64,000 nt of DNA from Anaerocolumna sp. AGMB13025 (GCF_029689925.1 NZ_CP121445.1:4696501-4760500), one strand, 5' to 3'. Shown: positions 9,317-19,150, counted from the first letter of the stretch. Translations and numbers: made by a program. Notes: generated from the sequence alone by a model not told the origin.

Positions 9317-9883
9317 ATGACCCGCGTAACAAAAGAACCTGAAGTCCGCAAACAGGAAATCCTGGATACTGCAATGGAATTGTTTTATCAAAAGGGTTAT
9401 GATAAGACTTCCATCAGTGATATTGCTGAAAAAATCGGAATTGCACAAGGTCTATGCTACCGATATTTTAAATCTAAGGAGGAATTGTTCGATACTGCTT
9501 TAGACTATTATGCCGAACAACAGGTAAGTCAAATGCAGCCGGTACTATGTGATCGCAGTAAAACCTTAAAACAAAAGCTTTATGAAACACCAACCTTTAT
9601 GGATATTGAACAGCATAACAGTTTTTATTATAAGGTATTCCATGATACAGACAGCAAAAAAATCCACGATCAGTTATCTATGAAAATATGCCGCAAATTA
9701 GTACCCATAATAAAAGAACAGATTCAGCATGAAATAGATTCAGGCGAGCTTCATTTGACTGACGCAGATACTGCCGCCAGCTTCTGTATATATGGTCAGT
9801 TAGGCATATTGCAACGTGATGACCTGTCTGGAGAAGAGAGACTCAACCGAATACGGACCTTTCTTTTGCAACTGTTAGTTTAA
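9317..9883 (+). CDS. TetR family transcriptional repressor
   Basis: A 188-residue one-component regulator. The N-terminal HTH is clear (ILDTAMELFYQKGYDKTSISDIAEKIGIAQGLCYRYFKSKEELFD, residues about 15-58) and the rest is an all-helical ligand domain. A strong AAGGAGG site precedes the start. It lies 80 bp upstream of a MATE exporter on the same strand, and matching palindromes flank it. It most likely represses itself and the exporter until a drug binds. Confidence 0.93.
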   Translation: MTRVTKEPEVRKQEILDTAMELFYQKGYDKTSISDIAEKIGIAQGLCYRYFKSKEELFDTALDYYAEQQVSQMQPVLCDRSKTLKQKLYETPTFMDIEQHNSFYYKVFHDTDSKKIHDQLSMKICRKLVPIIKEQIQHEIDSGELHLTDADTAASFCIYGQLGILQRDDLSGEERLNRIRTFLLQLLV

Positions 9884-9930
9884 TAAAATCCCTGTCCTTT
9901 TTAGGTCAGGGATAAAAAATACAATTTTAT

Positions 9931-9947
9931 TGAATGATATTCATTCA
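9931..9947. promoter_or_regulatory. Probable TetR operator O2
   Basis: TGAATGATATTCATTCA, a perfect 7+3+7 inverted repeat just before the MATE ribosome site. It has the same GAATGA...TCATTC half-sites as O1. Confidence 0.75.
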
Positions 9948-9963
9948 CGAAAGGAACTAACTT

Positions 9964-11286
9964 ATGAAAACACAAATTAATTTTGTAAACGAGAAACCAA
10001 AAAACGGATTGTTTAAAATTACCATCCCTCTCATTATTGCTATGATTCTTAATATGTCTTATAACTTGGTAGATAGCTTATGGATTGGCAATTTACTAGG
10101 TGAAAATGCAATGGCGGCACTTACCAGTTCTACTCCTATTATATTAATTTTAACTTCTATCGGCATGGGCGCAAGTGGTGGCGTAGCTATTCTGCTGTCA
10201 CAGGCTGTCGGCGCGAAAGACCATGCAAAAACGAAGCGTATCTTATCTACCTCGTTAATTGGCACCGTTATTTTATGTATTGTACTTATTTTAATCTGTG
10301 AAAGTTCTATCAATTGGATATTGACGCTTCTACATACACCCTCTGAGATATTTTCAATGGCAAAAGAATATTTAGCCGTGTACTTGTTAGGTTTCCTGCC
10401 GGTTTTTCTATATTTATACTTTACGGCTGTCCTTCGCAGCTATGGAAACACGTTATTCCAAATCCTTGCTATTCTTTTCAGTACTGTATTAAATATAATA
10501 CTAGAACCTATTTTCATCCATATTTTAGGTTTTAGCGGAGCAGCAATTGCAACCATACTCTCACAGTCCATTGCTTTGCTTTTCATGGCTGGTTATATCT
10601 TGAAAAAAAAGCTGTTCCATTTTAGCTTCCTGCTGTTTGACTGGGCGGAATTAAGAATCTTGTTGTGTAAATCCTTCCCCTCCATCATACAGCAAAGTAT
10701 TCCTCCCCTTAGCACCAGTGTTTTAACATCCCTTGTCAGCAGTTTTGGGGTGTCTTCAATTGCAGCCTATGGAGTTACAGGAAAACTTGAAATAATATTA
10801 TTTTATCCGGCTATGGCTCTTAATATGGCACTTACTACAATTGTGGGACAGTGTATCGGAGCAAAAAGACCGGACCTTATAAGAAGCTATTTAAAAACAG
10901 CCTTATTATGGGGATGCGGGCTACTCCTTGTGCTTTCCGCCCTTGTAGTCGCGTTTGCAGGGAAGCTTTCTCACCTATTTTTAAATAGTAATGATATTGC
11001 TGCAATTGTCGGGACTTATTTTCTGATTGTCAGTATCGGTTACATTCTATACACCATTACCAGCTGCTATATGGGTGCGATCAACGGACTGGGAAAGCCA
11101 GGCGTTGGGATGTACTTAATGATATTTTACTATATTATTATCAGGATGCCTCTAGCCTATCTTTTATCCCATACCTCTTTCGCACTAAGCGGCATATGGC
11201 TGGCTATTTTAATCAGTCACGTAGTAGCCGCAGTATCCGCCGCAATCCTATTTAATTTCTTATTCCTAAAGCTTAAAAAAGTATAA
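9964..11286 (+). CDS. MATE family multidrug efflux protein
   Basis: A 440-residue, twelve-helix exporter. The N-terminal segment LFKITIPLIIAMILNMSYNLVDSLWIG and the GASGGVAILLSQAVGAK loop are typical of MepA-type MATE proteins, and the second half repeats the pattern (ALTTIVGQCIGAKRPD). It should expel cationic drugs by ion antiport. It is downstream of a TetR repressor with an operator in between. About 26% pairwise-like resemblance to the MATE at 1-2.3 kb cannot be measured here, but the two belong to different branches. Confidence 0.93.
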   Translation: MKTQINFVNEKPKNGLFKITIPLIIAMILNMSYNLVDSLWIGNLLGENAMAALTSSTPIILILTSIGMGASGGVAILLSQAVGAKDHAKTKRILSTSLIGTVILCIVLILICESSINWILTLLHTPSEIFSMAKEYLAVYLLGFLPVFLYLYFTAVLRSYGNTLFQILAILFSTVLNIILEPIFIHILGFSGAAIATILSQSIALLFMAGYILKKKLFHFSFLLFDWAELRILLCKSFPSIIQQSIPPLSTSVLTSLVSSFGVSSIAAYGVTGKLEIILFYPAMALNMALTTIVGQCIGAKRPDLIRSYLKTALLWGCGLLLVLSALVVAFAGKLSHLFLNSNDIAAIVGTYFLIVSIGYILYTITSCYMGAINGLGKPGVGMYLMIFYYIIIRMPLAYLLSHTSFALSGIWLAILISHVVAAVSAAILFNFLFLKLKKV

Positions 11287-11452
11287 ATGCTTTTAAAAAA
11301 TATCATACCAGTTTGACTTTGTATTCAATGTTGCAGGTACAACCCAAAACAACATTGATAAAGTCATTCTATTATATTATAATAACTCTATGCCATTTCT
11401 ATTATTATCCAATTAATGAGGCATCCAACCAACTAACAAAGGAGAAGATAGG

Positions 11453-12031
11453 ATGAAACCACACTTATTAAGAGCCGTAATCATAGCAGCCGTTGTTATA
11501 GCAGGGCTGACCGGCGGCATTCTTATCACCGAGAATAATAAAGCGAAACTGAAAGATAAGGAAATCAAAGAATACAATACCACCTTGGAACTTGTAAAAG
11601 ATATCAATCAAAACAGTGACTTTGGTGGATTAGAGCTGTTAAAATATTCAGATAAAACAGCAGAAGACCAACCATCCCAAGGGGCTTCTGATATTCTTCC
11701 TGAATTTGCCGAAGGCACTAAAGAAGGCGTTGAAGGGATTTTCTTTCCCTATCCTTATGGCAGTCTTGAAAATCGGCTTGCAAAAATCAGCATAGAAGAA
11801 AAGCCCTACCATGTATATGGCATTACCATAGGACAAACCCTTAAGGATGTAACACCAATTCTCCTTGAAAAGGGGTTTACCAGACAGGAAGAAGTTTCTG
11901 ATAAGGAAACCAGCAGCATTTTGTACCGGCAACATCATGTAAGTATATCACTTAAAGTCTCCAAAGAATCCGGAACTATCAGCACAATTCTTGTTTCGGT
12001 CTACGATAAAGTAGATAATACTGTTTATTAA
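11453..12031 (+). CDS. Membrane-anchored extracellular protein of unknown function
   Basis: 192 residues. A short basic start and one helix (LLRAVIIAAVVIAGLTGGILIT) act as a membrane anchor or uncleaved signal. The rest is soluble and outside the cell, with a Thr/Ser/Gln-rich linker and a C-terminal alpha/beta part (YHVYGITIGQTLKDVTPILLEKGF). The family is not recognised. The start has AAAGGAGAAGATAGG upstream. It is separated from the MATE gene by about 165 bp with no terminator I can see. Confidence 0.65.
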   Translation: MKPHLLRAVIIAAVVIAGLTGGILITENNKAKLKDKEIKEYNTTLELVKDINQNSDFGGLELLKYSDKTAEDQPSQGASDILPEFAEGTKEGVEGIFFPYPYGSLENRLAKISIEEKPYHVYGITIGQTLKDVTPILLEKGFTRQEEVSDKETSSILYRQHHVSISLKVSKESGTISTILVSVYDKVDNTVY

Positions 12032-12178
12032 TAGTACTACCGACCACCTTTACACCTTCTGTTTTCGAGTAGTTATAGGGCTTTGACTTGATTAGCAGCC
12101 TTACCCACAAAAGTATGCCTTATATGAGATTTCTGTTCGTCAGACCAAAGATTTGCCCACGGACTTCTTTCACTAAGT

Positions 12179-12214
12179 AAAGCACTCTGTGCCTTTTAAG
12201 CGACAGAGTGCTTT
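12179..12214. terminator. Bidirectional intrinsic terminator
   Basis: A perfect 12-bp stem AAAGCACTCTGT / ACAGAGTGCTTT with a 12-nt loop between convergent genes. Confidence 0.75.
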
Positions 12215-12247
12215 ATAATAAAAATATAGTAAACTTTAAAGGAATCT

Positions 12248-13684
12248 TTATTCTAATTCTTCCCCATTAGTGGCAATTACTTTTTGATACCAATAGAAAG
12301 AATCTTTTGGGTATCTGTTATAGGAACCATTGCCGAGATCATCTGCATCAACGTAGACAAAGCCGTACCTTTTTTTCATTTCTCCTGAACCTACGCTGAT
12401 AAGATCAATGCATCCCCAAGGGGTATAGCCCATCAGATCTACGCCTTCTTCCATTGCAGCTTTCATGCATTTTATGTGCTCTTTTAAGTATTCGATACGA
12501 TACGGATCGTGTACAGTATTATTCTCTTCCAGGGTATCAAGGGCTCCTATTCCATTCTCTACCACCATCAAAGGAATCTGATAACGTCCGTAAAGCTCAT
12601 TCAACGCATAACGTAAACCGGCCGGATCGATTTGCCAGCCCCAGTCATTGGCAGTCAGGTAAGGATTTTTTACACCGCCAAAAAGATTTCCCTGGGTTTT
12701 AGCAAGTTCTTTATCTGTAGAGATGCAGTTGCTCATGTAATAGGAGAAAGCAAAGAAATCAACAGTTCCCTTCTTTAGGATTTCCTCATCTTCCGGCTCC
12801 ATTTTAATACTTACATTATATTCCTCCCAGATTCGTTTCGCAAAATAGGGGTATTCACCTCTTACATGAACGTCACCGCAATAATAATTACAGTAATCCC
12901 AGGACCTCTGATTAGCCAGCTGATCTTCCGGATTGCTGGAATATGCATAATTTACCGTAATTGCCACCATGCAGCCTATTTGGAAATCCGGGTTAATGCT
13001 GTGACCGAGGGCAACTGCTTTTGCACTGGCTACAAACTGATGATGCAGCCCTTGAAAACGAAGCTGGGGAATATCAACCTGGTCATTCATATTAGTCGTT
13101 CCCTCGTTTAAAATGCCAAGACCGGAAAATCCACCGAAGGAATATACACCAGCATTAATTTCATTAAAAGTAAGCCAATATTTTACCTTATCTTTATAAC
13201 GATTAAATATAGTCTCACAAAAACGAAGATAGAATTCAATCAGCTTACGGTCTGCCCAGCCATTATATTTTTCCGTCAGATAAAAAGGCGACTCATAATG
13301 GGAAATCGTAACCAGTGGCTCAATACCAGCTTTGTTTAATTCATCAAACACTTTGTCATAGAATGCAAGGCCAGCTTCATTGGGGCTTTCTTCCGTTCCA
13401 GTGGGAAAAATACGGCTCCAGGAGATACTCATACGGAATACTTTAAATCCCATTTCTTTCATCAAAGCAATATCTTCTTTGTAATGATGATAAAAGTCAC
13501 TTGCCTTATGATTGGGATAATATAAATTATCGTCAAAGGTTCTGGTAATACGTCTGGGTTCTGTTTTAGAACCGTTACTCATCATATCGGCTACACTTGG
13601 ACCACGTCCGTCTTCGTTCCAGCCTCCTTCAAATTGATTGGCGGCGGTAGCACCTCCCCATAGAAATCCTTTTGAAAAGCTCAT
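12248..13684 (-). CDS. 6-phospho-beta-glucosidase, GH1
   Basis: About 478 residues with the GH1 barrel start SFSKGFLWGGATAANQFEGG, acid/base glutamate in TFNEIN, and nucleophile glutamate in VVENGIGALD. It hydrolyses phosphorylated aryl- or oligo-beta-glucosides brought in by the PTS. The chosen start (AAGGAATAATT upstream) fits the family N-terminus; an ATG 13 codons earlier also has an AGGA site only four bases away, so the longer form is possible. It is the last gene of an operon with EIIBC, LicT-like antiterminator and EIIA. Confidence 0.95.
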   Translation of the reverse strand: MSFSKGFLWGGATAANQFEGGWNEDGRGPSVADMMSNGSKTEPRRITRTFDDNLYYPNHKASDFYHHYKEDIALMKEMGFKVFRMSISWSRIFPTGTEESPNEAGLAFYDKVFDELNKAGIEPLVTISHYESPFYLTEKYNGWADRKLIEFYLRFCETIFNRYKDKVKYWLTFNEINAGVYSFGGFSGLGILNEGTTNMNDQVDIPQLRFQGLHHQFVASAKAVALGHSINPDFQIGCMVAITVNYAYSSNPEDQLANQRSWDYCNYYCGDVHVRGEYPYFAKRIWEEYNVSIKMEPEDEEILKKGTVDFFAFSYYMSNCISTDKELAKTQGNLFGGVKNPYLTANDWGWQIDPAGLRYALNELYGRYQIPLMVVENGIGALDTLEENNTVHDPYRIEYLKEHIKCMKAAMEEGVDLMGYTPWGCIDLISVGSGEMKKRYGFVYVDADDLGNGSYNRYPKDSFYWYQKVIATNGEELE

Positions 13685-13854
13685 AATTATTCCTTGCATG
13701 CTATTTAAATAATCAAATAACATACTTTCCTTTCTTATTTTTTATTGCATAGATAACCAACGAACCGATATTGTAAACTAATGCACCTTACAATGGATAC
13801 AAATTTCTTGACAAAAAGTTGCATTACAGACAGTACAACTCTATATTTCCTCTA

Positions 13855-15234
13855 CTAGTTGTTCTTTACTTCTTTAAACGTAACTAATGTGATTACAAAG
13901 GTAACAATCATACCAAGTACAGTACCAATAATATAATGTACAAAATTCATAATATCACTGCTTAAGAAACCAGCCAGTGCAAATACACCAAGACCACTCA
14001 TAGCAACAAGTTTTGAACCCATAATACCAACATAACAGCCACCTGCAAAACCGCCTATTATAGAGGCAATCAGTGGAGTTTTATAACGGAAGGTAACCCC
14101 GAATAATGCCGGTTCTGTAACCCCTGCTAAAAAAGCTGTAATGGCAGCGGAACTTGCAATACCTTTTGCATTTTTATCTTTTGTTTTTATTGCCACACCA
14201 AAAGCCGCTGCTGCCTGATTGAAATTGGCAATATAGCATGCCGGGATAATCAGAGGATCAAATCCAAGCTTTGTAAAAAATGCAATACATACAGGTGCAA
14301 GCGTTGAATGCATACCTGTAATAATTAATAAAGGATAAAGCGCAGATAGTAAACCAACTCCAAGGAAGCCTGCGTGATTATAAACAGCTTCTACTACCCA
14401 TGTAATTCCATTACCAAGAACAATACCTGCCGGTGCAATCAGACAAAGGGTAAGCGGAAGCATAACCAGCATCGTACATAAGGGAACCATCATAACACGA
14501 ATAATCTCCGGCATGATCTTTTTGAAGAAACGTTCCACATATCTAAGAACAAATACAACCATGATGGAAGGGAAAATCATATTCGTATAAGTTGCGGAAT
14601 AAACAGGAAGTCCAAACAGTGTTACTGCCTTATCACCGCCTAATGCAGTCATTAAGTTAGGAAATACCAGCAACGCTGTCAGTCCCATAGAAAGGCTGAT
14701 CTCTGCTCCAAACTTCTTAGCGGCAGTATATCCAACCAAAATAGGCATAAAGTAAAGAGGTGCATCACTTGCATAGGTTAATACCTGATAGGTCGATGAA
14801 TCTGCCGGAAGGATTCCCGCTAAATTAGCCAATACTATAAGAACCTTAAGTAAACCACTTGCAAGAAATACTGGTATCAAAGGTACGATACAACCTGTGA
14901 TTCCTTCAAAAACTGTTAAAACACTGAACTTTTTCTTATCTTTATCAAGGTTTTCTTCTATCGTACTTTCTTTTTTAAGTCCACCTTTTTCGCATATTAA
15001 ATTATAGGCATCACCTACTGCCTGTCCAATAATAATCTGTAATTGATCATTTGCCCATTGGGTTCCTACAACGCCTGAAATTTTTTCAATTTCTGGTACA
15101 TTAACCAGACCTTTATCTTTAACATTAAATCTTAATCGTGTCATACAATGTGTAAATGAACTAATATTGTCTTTTTCCCCCACAAGCCTTAGTATATTCG
15201 TGGCCAGTGCTTCATATTTATTTTCTTTCGCCAT
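13855..15234 (-). CDS. PTS beta-glucoside transporter, EIIBC
   Basis: About 459 residues: an EIIB domain with phosphorylated Cys30 in FTHCMTRLRF, a linker, then the EIIC domain with about ten helices and the conserved GMHSTLAPVCIAF and GVTEPALFGV segments. It lacks the C-terminal EIIA present in many BglF/BglP proteins; that function is the separate EIIA gene of the same operon. It imports and phosphorylates beta-glucosides. The start has AAAGGAGG ten bases upstream; an upstream in-frame extension is unlikely. Confidence 0.95.
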   Translation of the reverse strand: MAKENKYEALATNILRLVGEKDNISSFTHCMTRLRFNVKDKGLVNVPEIEKISGVVGTQWANDQLQIIIGQAVGDAYNLICEKGGLKKESTIEENLDKDKKKFSVLTVFEGITGCIVPLIPVFLASGLLKVLIVLANLAGILPADSSTYQVLTYASDAPLYFMPILVGYTAAKKFGAEISLSMGLTALLVFPNLMTALGGDKAVTLFGLPVYSATYTNMIFPSIMVVFVLRYVERFFKKIMPEIIRVMMVPLCTMLVMLPLTLCLIAPAGIVLGNGITWVVEAVYNHAGFLGVGLLSALYPLLIITGMHSTLAPVCIAFFTKLGFDPLIIPACYIANFNQAAAAFGVAIKTKDKNAKGIASSAAITAFLAGVTEPALFGVTFRYKTPLIASIIGGFAGGCYVGIMGSKLVAMSGLGVFALAGFLSSDIMNFVHYIIGTVLGMIVTFVITLVTFKEVKNN

Positions 15235-15273
15235 GAAAAAACATCCTCCTTTTGTATAAATAATTATATGCAA

Positions 15274-15299
15274 ACAGAAAATGCGCGCTTATTTTCTGT
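15274..15299 (-). other. Intercistronic hairpin before EIIBC
   Basis: ACAGAAAAT / ATTTTCTGT stem with an 8-nt GC-rich loop between the antiterminator and EIIBC genes. It could tune transcript stability or partial termination within the operon. Confidence 0.4.
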
Positions 15300-15356
15300 G
15301 GCTGCCAAAGCGTCTTTAACCCCTTTGGTTACTCTCCTCAAACAAATCCTATCTCT

Positions 15357-16184
15357 TTAATCATAATCCTCTCTGCTGCATAATCTGTTTATATGAAGCA
15401 TCAGATAGATTAATTCCTCATCACTGAGTTCTCTGCCTAGTTGTTCTTTTATTATCTTTTTTATGTCCAATGCACTTTTTAAGACTTCAGGGAATTCCTC
15501 TTTCAGTGCATGGAATAACTGGGCATTCTGGCTTTCTATCATCTGATTATTCCGTATTCTTTTAATCAGATAATAAAGGTGTGTTACAAAACGGTAATAA
15601 CTGAAACTATCTTTGTTTACCGTAATATTTAAAATCTTTTCCAAACTGGATATACAGTTGTTTACTATATTGCCATAATCCGTATCTTCCGTATTTTTTT
15701 GAAGTGCTTCATAATTTACCAAATGCATCGCAATGGATGCAGCTTCTGACTTTGGAAGTTTAACAGCTAACTTATTCTCAATCATTTTTAATGCTTTTTT
15801 ACCAACATAACATTCTTCCTCATAGGTCTGTTCGATTTCTTGCAGTAACGGCATTTTTATTTTAATGTTCTGTTCATGCCGTTTGATTGCAAAACTTATA
15901 TGATCTGCCAAGGTAAATACCACATTGGATTCAAACTGATTACCTAGCTTTTGATTGGCATAATCTACAATATTGAATGAAACTTCCAAAATCTCAACCG
16001 GCACAAGGTTAATAAGACTAATTTGTTCTTCTTTCACATTATAGAACGTTTTTTCTATCTTCTCTAAGGGTATTTCATAAGGCGGCTTAATAAAACCAAC
16101 ACCTTTTCCAAATACAATCACTTCATTATTTTTGCTGTCTAAACATAGGGAGACATTATTATTAATATTCTTTACAACGATCAT
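15357..16184 (-). CDS. licT: BglG/LicT-type RNA-binding antiterminator
   Basis: 275 residues: an N-terminal CAT RNA-binding domain (IVVKNINNNVSLCLDSKNNEVIVFGKGVGF, residues 1-55) and two PRD domains carrying the phosphorylated histidines (for example SFAIKRHEQNIK in PRD1, LMLHINRLC in PRD2). When sugar is present it binds the RAT hairpin upstream of the operon and prevents termination. Its start lies five bases after the EIIA stop, and it sits between the two PTS genes it would control. Confidence 0.94.
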   Translation of the reverse strand: MIVVKNINNNVSLCLDSKNNEVIVFGKGVGFIKPPYEIPLEKIEKTFYNVKEEQISLINLVPVEILEVSFNIVDYANQKLGNQFESNVVFTLADHISFAIKRHEQNIKIKMPLLQEIEQTYEEECYVGKKALKMIENKLAVKLPKSEAASIAMHLVNYEALQKNTEDTDYGNIVNNCISSLEKILNITVNKDSFSYYRFVTHLYYLIKRIRNNQMIESQNAQLFHALKEEFPEVLKSALDIKKIIKEQLGRELSDEELIYLMLHINRLCSREDYD

Positions 16185-16189
16185 GCTTA

Positions 16190-16657
16190 CTATTGTACTT
16201 GCATAACTACACTGCTTGTATCAACTGTCTCTAGAAGGTTTTTGGTTACTTCCATGTCATTGGTAATAACCATTGGTATTACAAGATTAATGTTTTTTGA
16301 TTCCATTAATTTTCTATCGACTTTGATAAGCGGTGTACCAGCTTTTACTTTCTCATTTGACCGGACTAAAACTTCGAATCCTTCTCCCTGAAGATTCACG
16401 GTTTCAAGACCAATGTGAATCAGTAACTCAACTCCATTATCCGAAAGAATCCCTATTGCATGCTTGGTGTTTGCTATCATGGTTACTTTGCCGGAACAGG
16501 GTGAGCTGATTGTATCTGTATCTGCATAGAATGCAACTCCATCGCCTAATAACTTATCTGCAAAGGTTTTATCGGGAACCTCTTCGATTTTAACCATCTT
16601 CCCTACCACTGGGGAATATATTCTCATATCACTCTTATTTCCTAAAAATTTAAACAT
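16190..16657 (-). CDS. PTS glucose/beta-glucoside EIIA (Crr-type)
   Basis: 155 residues matching the EIIA-Glc fold (IYSPVVGKMVKIEEVPD...FADKLLGDGVAF). The phosphorylated histidine is His81 in LIHIGLETV, with the supporting His66. It passes phosphate from HPr to the EIIB domain of the downstream EIIBC. It is the first gene of the beta-glucoside operon, immediately behind the antiterminator target. AAGGAGGAATTTT precedes the start. Confidence 0.94.
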   Translation of the reverse strand: MFKFLGNKSDMRIYSPVVGKMVKIEEVPDKTFADKLLGDGVAFYADTDTISSPCSGKVTMIANTKHAIGILSDNGVELLIHIGLETVNLQGEGFEVLVRSNEKVKAGTPLIKVDRKLMESKNINLVIPMVITNDMEVTKNLLETVDTSSVVMQVQ

Positions 16658-16680
16658 AAAATTCCTCCTTAAATAAAAAA

Positions 16681-16732
16681 TCCCTGGACCTTTCCCATAA
16701 CAAATAAATGTTTTAGGGAAAGCCTCCAGGGA
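16681..16732 (-). terminator. Antitermination-controlled terminator of the beta-glucoside operon
   Basis: A long stem (CCCTGGAGGCTTTCCC against GGGAAAGGTCCAGGG) followed on the minus strand by ATTTTTTATTT, directly before the EIIA gene. Confidence 0.85.
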
Positions 16733-16742
16733 GTAACAAACC
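16709..16742 (-). promoter_or_regulatory. RAT site for the LicT-type antiterminator
   Basis: On the minus strand the sequence GGTTTGTTACTC...GAGGC...CTAAAACA resembles the known RAT pattern (GGATTGTTACTG...GCAGGCAAAACC). It overlaps the 5' arm of the terminator, so the two structures exclude each other. Confidence 0.8.
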
Positions 16743-16942
16743 TATGTCATGATGATATCTTAAATCAGCCAATATGTCAACCTATAACTAATGATTATTT
16801 TAACCAAATTTCAATGATCTTTTTTGGCTATTTTGACTAATGGAATATTATGGATATCTTAATTAATATCTCAGTCATAGTATTTTCTTCTGTTTTTCGA
16901 TACTTTTTTATTCAATTTTACTTTTCAATTACTTTATAAAAT

Positions 16943-18646
16943 CTATACCCTTTTCAGATATTCTTCTACTTCTGCTGACGTTTTTAAAGCTAAAATTTTT
17001 GTTACTAACTCCTCACAGTCAGACTTAATTAGTCCCTGGATTCTTCCGCGTGTATTCAATATGGAAACCGGTGACATACTTAGTTCATCCACTCCTAAAC
17101 CGACCCAAACCGGCAGCAGTTTCTCATCAGCTGCCGCTTCGCCGCAGATTCCTGCCGGGATGCCGTTTTGATGAGCACTTTCTACTATCTTTTTAACAAA
17201 CCGCAGAACAGCCGGATCATATTGGGAATACAGGTGGGCAACTTTCCCATTCATACGGTCAACTGCCATTGTATACTGAATAAGGTCATTGGTACCGATA
17301 CTAAAGAAGTCCACCTCCTGGGCAAAGACATCTGCCATCAGGGCTGCCGCAGGGGTTTCCATCATCATACCAACAGGTATCGCTTCCTTAAACTCTATCC
17401 CTTCATTTCTTAGTTCTGTCTTTACCTCTTCTAATATCCTTTTTGCCTGATACAATTCTTCCATAGATACTATCATAGGATACATAATATGGATATTCCC
17501 AAATTTACTTGCACGAAGAAGAGCTCTTAACTGGACTTTCCAAAAAGATATCCGGTCCAGGCAGAGACGGATGGCTCGGTATCCTAGGAATGGATTATCT
17601 TCTTTTTTAATCTCCAGATAATTCACTTCTTTATCCCCTCCGATATCCAAAGTACGGATGATGACTGGATTTCCCTCCATTTTAAGTGCTACCTCTTTAT
17701 AGGCCTTAAACTGTTCTTCTTCATCCGGTGCAGTATCCCGGTTCATATATAAAAATTCCGTACGGAAGAGTCCTATGCTGCTGCCATCCTGCTGCAATAC
17801 TTTATCCGCATCCTGGGGAGCTCCGATATTGCCGGCAAGTGCTACCTCATACCCATCGACAGTAATGGCTTTTGTACCTCTTAGCTGCTCAAGCTGACCT
17901 TTTTTAAAGCGGAAGGCGTCCTGCCTGGCTTCATATTCTTTGTGAACCTGCTCAGTTACCTCTAATTCTATGTTCCCCGTTTCACCGTCAAAAGCAAGCA
18001 TCTGACCCATTTGTACCCTGGAAGTAATATCCGGGCATACAACAAAGGGTATACCTAGCATTCTTGCTATAATAGCTGCATGAGAAGTCGGACCACCGGT
18101 CTCATTAATAATTCCTAATACAAACTCCGGGTCCATCTGTGCGGTATCCGAAGGCGCAAGATCATCTGCCACAACAATCACGGGTTGCTTAAATCGGAAA
18201 GAGTCCTTGCTGTCATTACCACTTAGAATCTTTAGGATCCGGTTACTAATGTCCTTAATGTCCATTGCCCTTTCACGCATATATTCATCGTCTAAGGCTT
18301 CAAACAATTCGACAAAACTATCCCTAACCGTTTTAATTGCCCATTCTGCATTACAGGCAGAAGTTTCTATGGTGCTTTCAACACTGCTTATAAATTCCAC
18401 ATCATTTAACATTTCTATATGGGCTTCAAATATGGCTGCTTCCTCTTTACCTTTTGTTTGAAGCATTTCTTTATAAATTCCTTCTACCTGTTCTATAGCC
18501 AGATTTCTTGAATTATGAAATCGTTGCTTCTCTTCTATCGTATTATCTGCTTTCGTAAATTCAATTGCTTTCGTATCTATTTTCTTAACAAAAACGCTGC
18601 CAATTGCGATTCCTGATGATATTGGGGTTCCTTTTAAGGTCTTCAT
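16943..18646 (-). CDS. ptsI: PTS Enzyme I (phosphoenolpyruvate-protein phosphotransferase)
   Basis: About 567 residues. The swivelling domain has the active His189 in GGPTSHAAIIARMLGIP, and the C-terminal PEP-binding barrel shows RTEFLYMNR, GYRAIRLCLD and the GICGEAA loop. It starts the PTS phosphate relay: PEP to EI to HPr. The start used has TAGGAG upstream and lies 11 bases past the HPr stop, so it is in one operon with ptsH. Confidence 0.97.
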   Translation of the reverse strand: MKTLKGTPISSGIAIGSVFVKKIDTKAIEFTKADNTIEEKQRFHNSRNLAIEQVEGIYKEMLQTKGKEEAAIFEAHIEMLNDVEFISSVESTIETSACNAEWAIKTVRDSFVELFEALDDEYMRERAMDIKDISNRILKILSGNDSKDSFRFKQPVIVVADDLAPSDTAQMDPEFVLGIINETGGPTSHAAIIARMLGIPFVVCPDITSRVQMGQMLAFDGETGNIELEVTEQVHKEYEARQDAFRFKKGQLEQLRGTKAITVDGYEVALAGNIGAPQDADKVLQQDGSSIGLFRTEFLYMNRDTAPDEEEQFKAYKEVALKMEGNPVIIRTLDIGGDKEVNYLEIKKEDNPFLGYRAIRLCLDRISFWKVQLRALLRASKFGNIHIMYPMIVSMEELYQAKRILEEVKTELRNEGIEFKEAIPVGMMMETPAAALMADVFAQEVDFFSIGTNDLIQYTMAVDRMNGKVAHLYSQYDPAVLRFVKKIVESAHQNGIPAGICGEAAADEKLLPVWVGLGVDELSMSPVSILNTRGRIQGLIKSDCEELVTKILALKTSAEVEEYLKRV

Positions 18647-18657
18647 TCCAAAATCTC

Positions 18658-18930
18658 CTATTCTCCACAACCACTATTAACAAATTCTTCAATCGCTTTT
18701 ATTGCTTCTTTTTCATCTGCTCCATTTGCCTCAAAAGTCAGTTTATCACCTTTAACCGCTCCTAAAGCCATTACGGATAAAATACTTTTAGGCTGATGTT
18801 TCTTCGTTTCATCACCATTTTTAAAAAATTGAATATCACATGCATAACCTTTTACAAGTTTTGTAAGCAGGCTTGCGGGTCTCGCATGTAAGCCTACGGG
18901 ATTGGTCACTGTTACTGTAATTTTTTCCAT
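18658..18930 (-). CDS. ptsH: PTS phosphocarrier protein HPr
   Basis: 90 residues. Active His15 in NPVGLHARPAS, and the regulatory serine in KSILSVMALG at position 49, three residues later than the usual Ser46 because of a small insertion. That serine would be the target of HPr kinase in carbon catabolite control. First gene of the ptsH-ptsI pair. Confidence 0.96.
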   Translation of the reverse strand: MEKITVTVTNPVGLHARPASLLTKLVKGYACDIQFFKNGDETKKHQPKSILSVMALGAVKGDKLTFEANGADEKEAIKAIEEFVNSGCGE

Positions 18931-18953
18931 GATAATTTACTCCTTTTATTTAT

Positions 18954-19150
18954 TGGTAATTACATTAGGTATTTGCGAAACTTAAGTATTATATCCATAT
19001 GCCATGCAATTAACAGAACTTCAGAGCAAATCTTACCCAGAGGGCATGAAGCCATAAAATTCGTATATTCTAAAAACTTTCCAGTACTGCCTTGCTTAAA
19101 CTTGTGCGAGGTAGTAATAGTTTCGCATTACCGATAAATAATTACATCCA
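18954..19150. repeat. ~195-bp segment with imperfect terminal inverted repeats
   Basis: The 305-bp gap before ptsH holds no gene. Arms beginning GGTAATTACATTAGGTATTT then GCGAAAC and, on the other strand, TGTAATTATTTATCGGTAAT then GCGAAAC face each other about 145 bp apart. It may be a small MITE-like insertion or a structured 5' leader of the pts operon. Confidence 0.45.
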
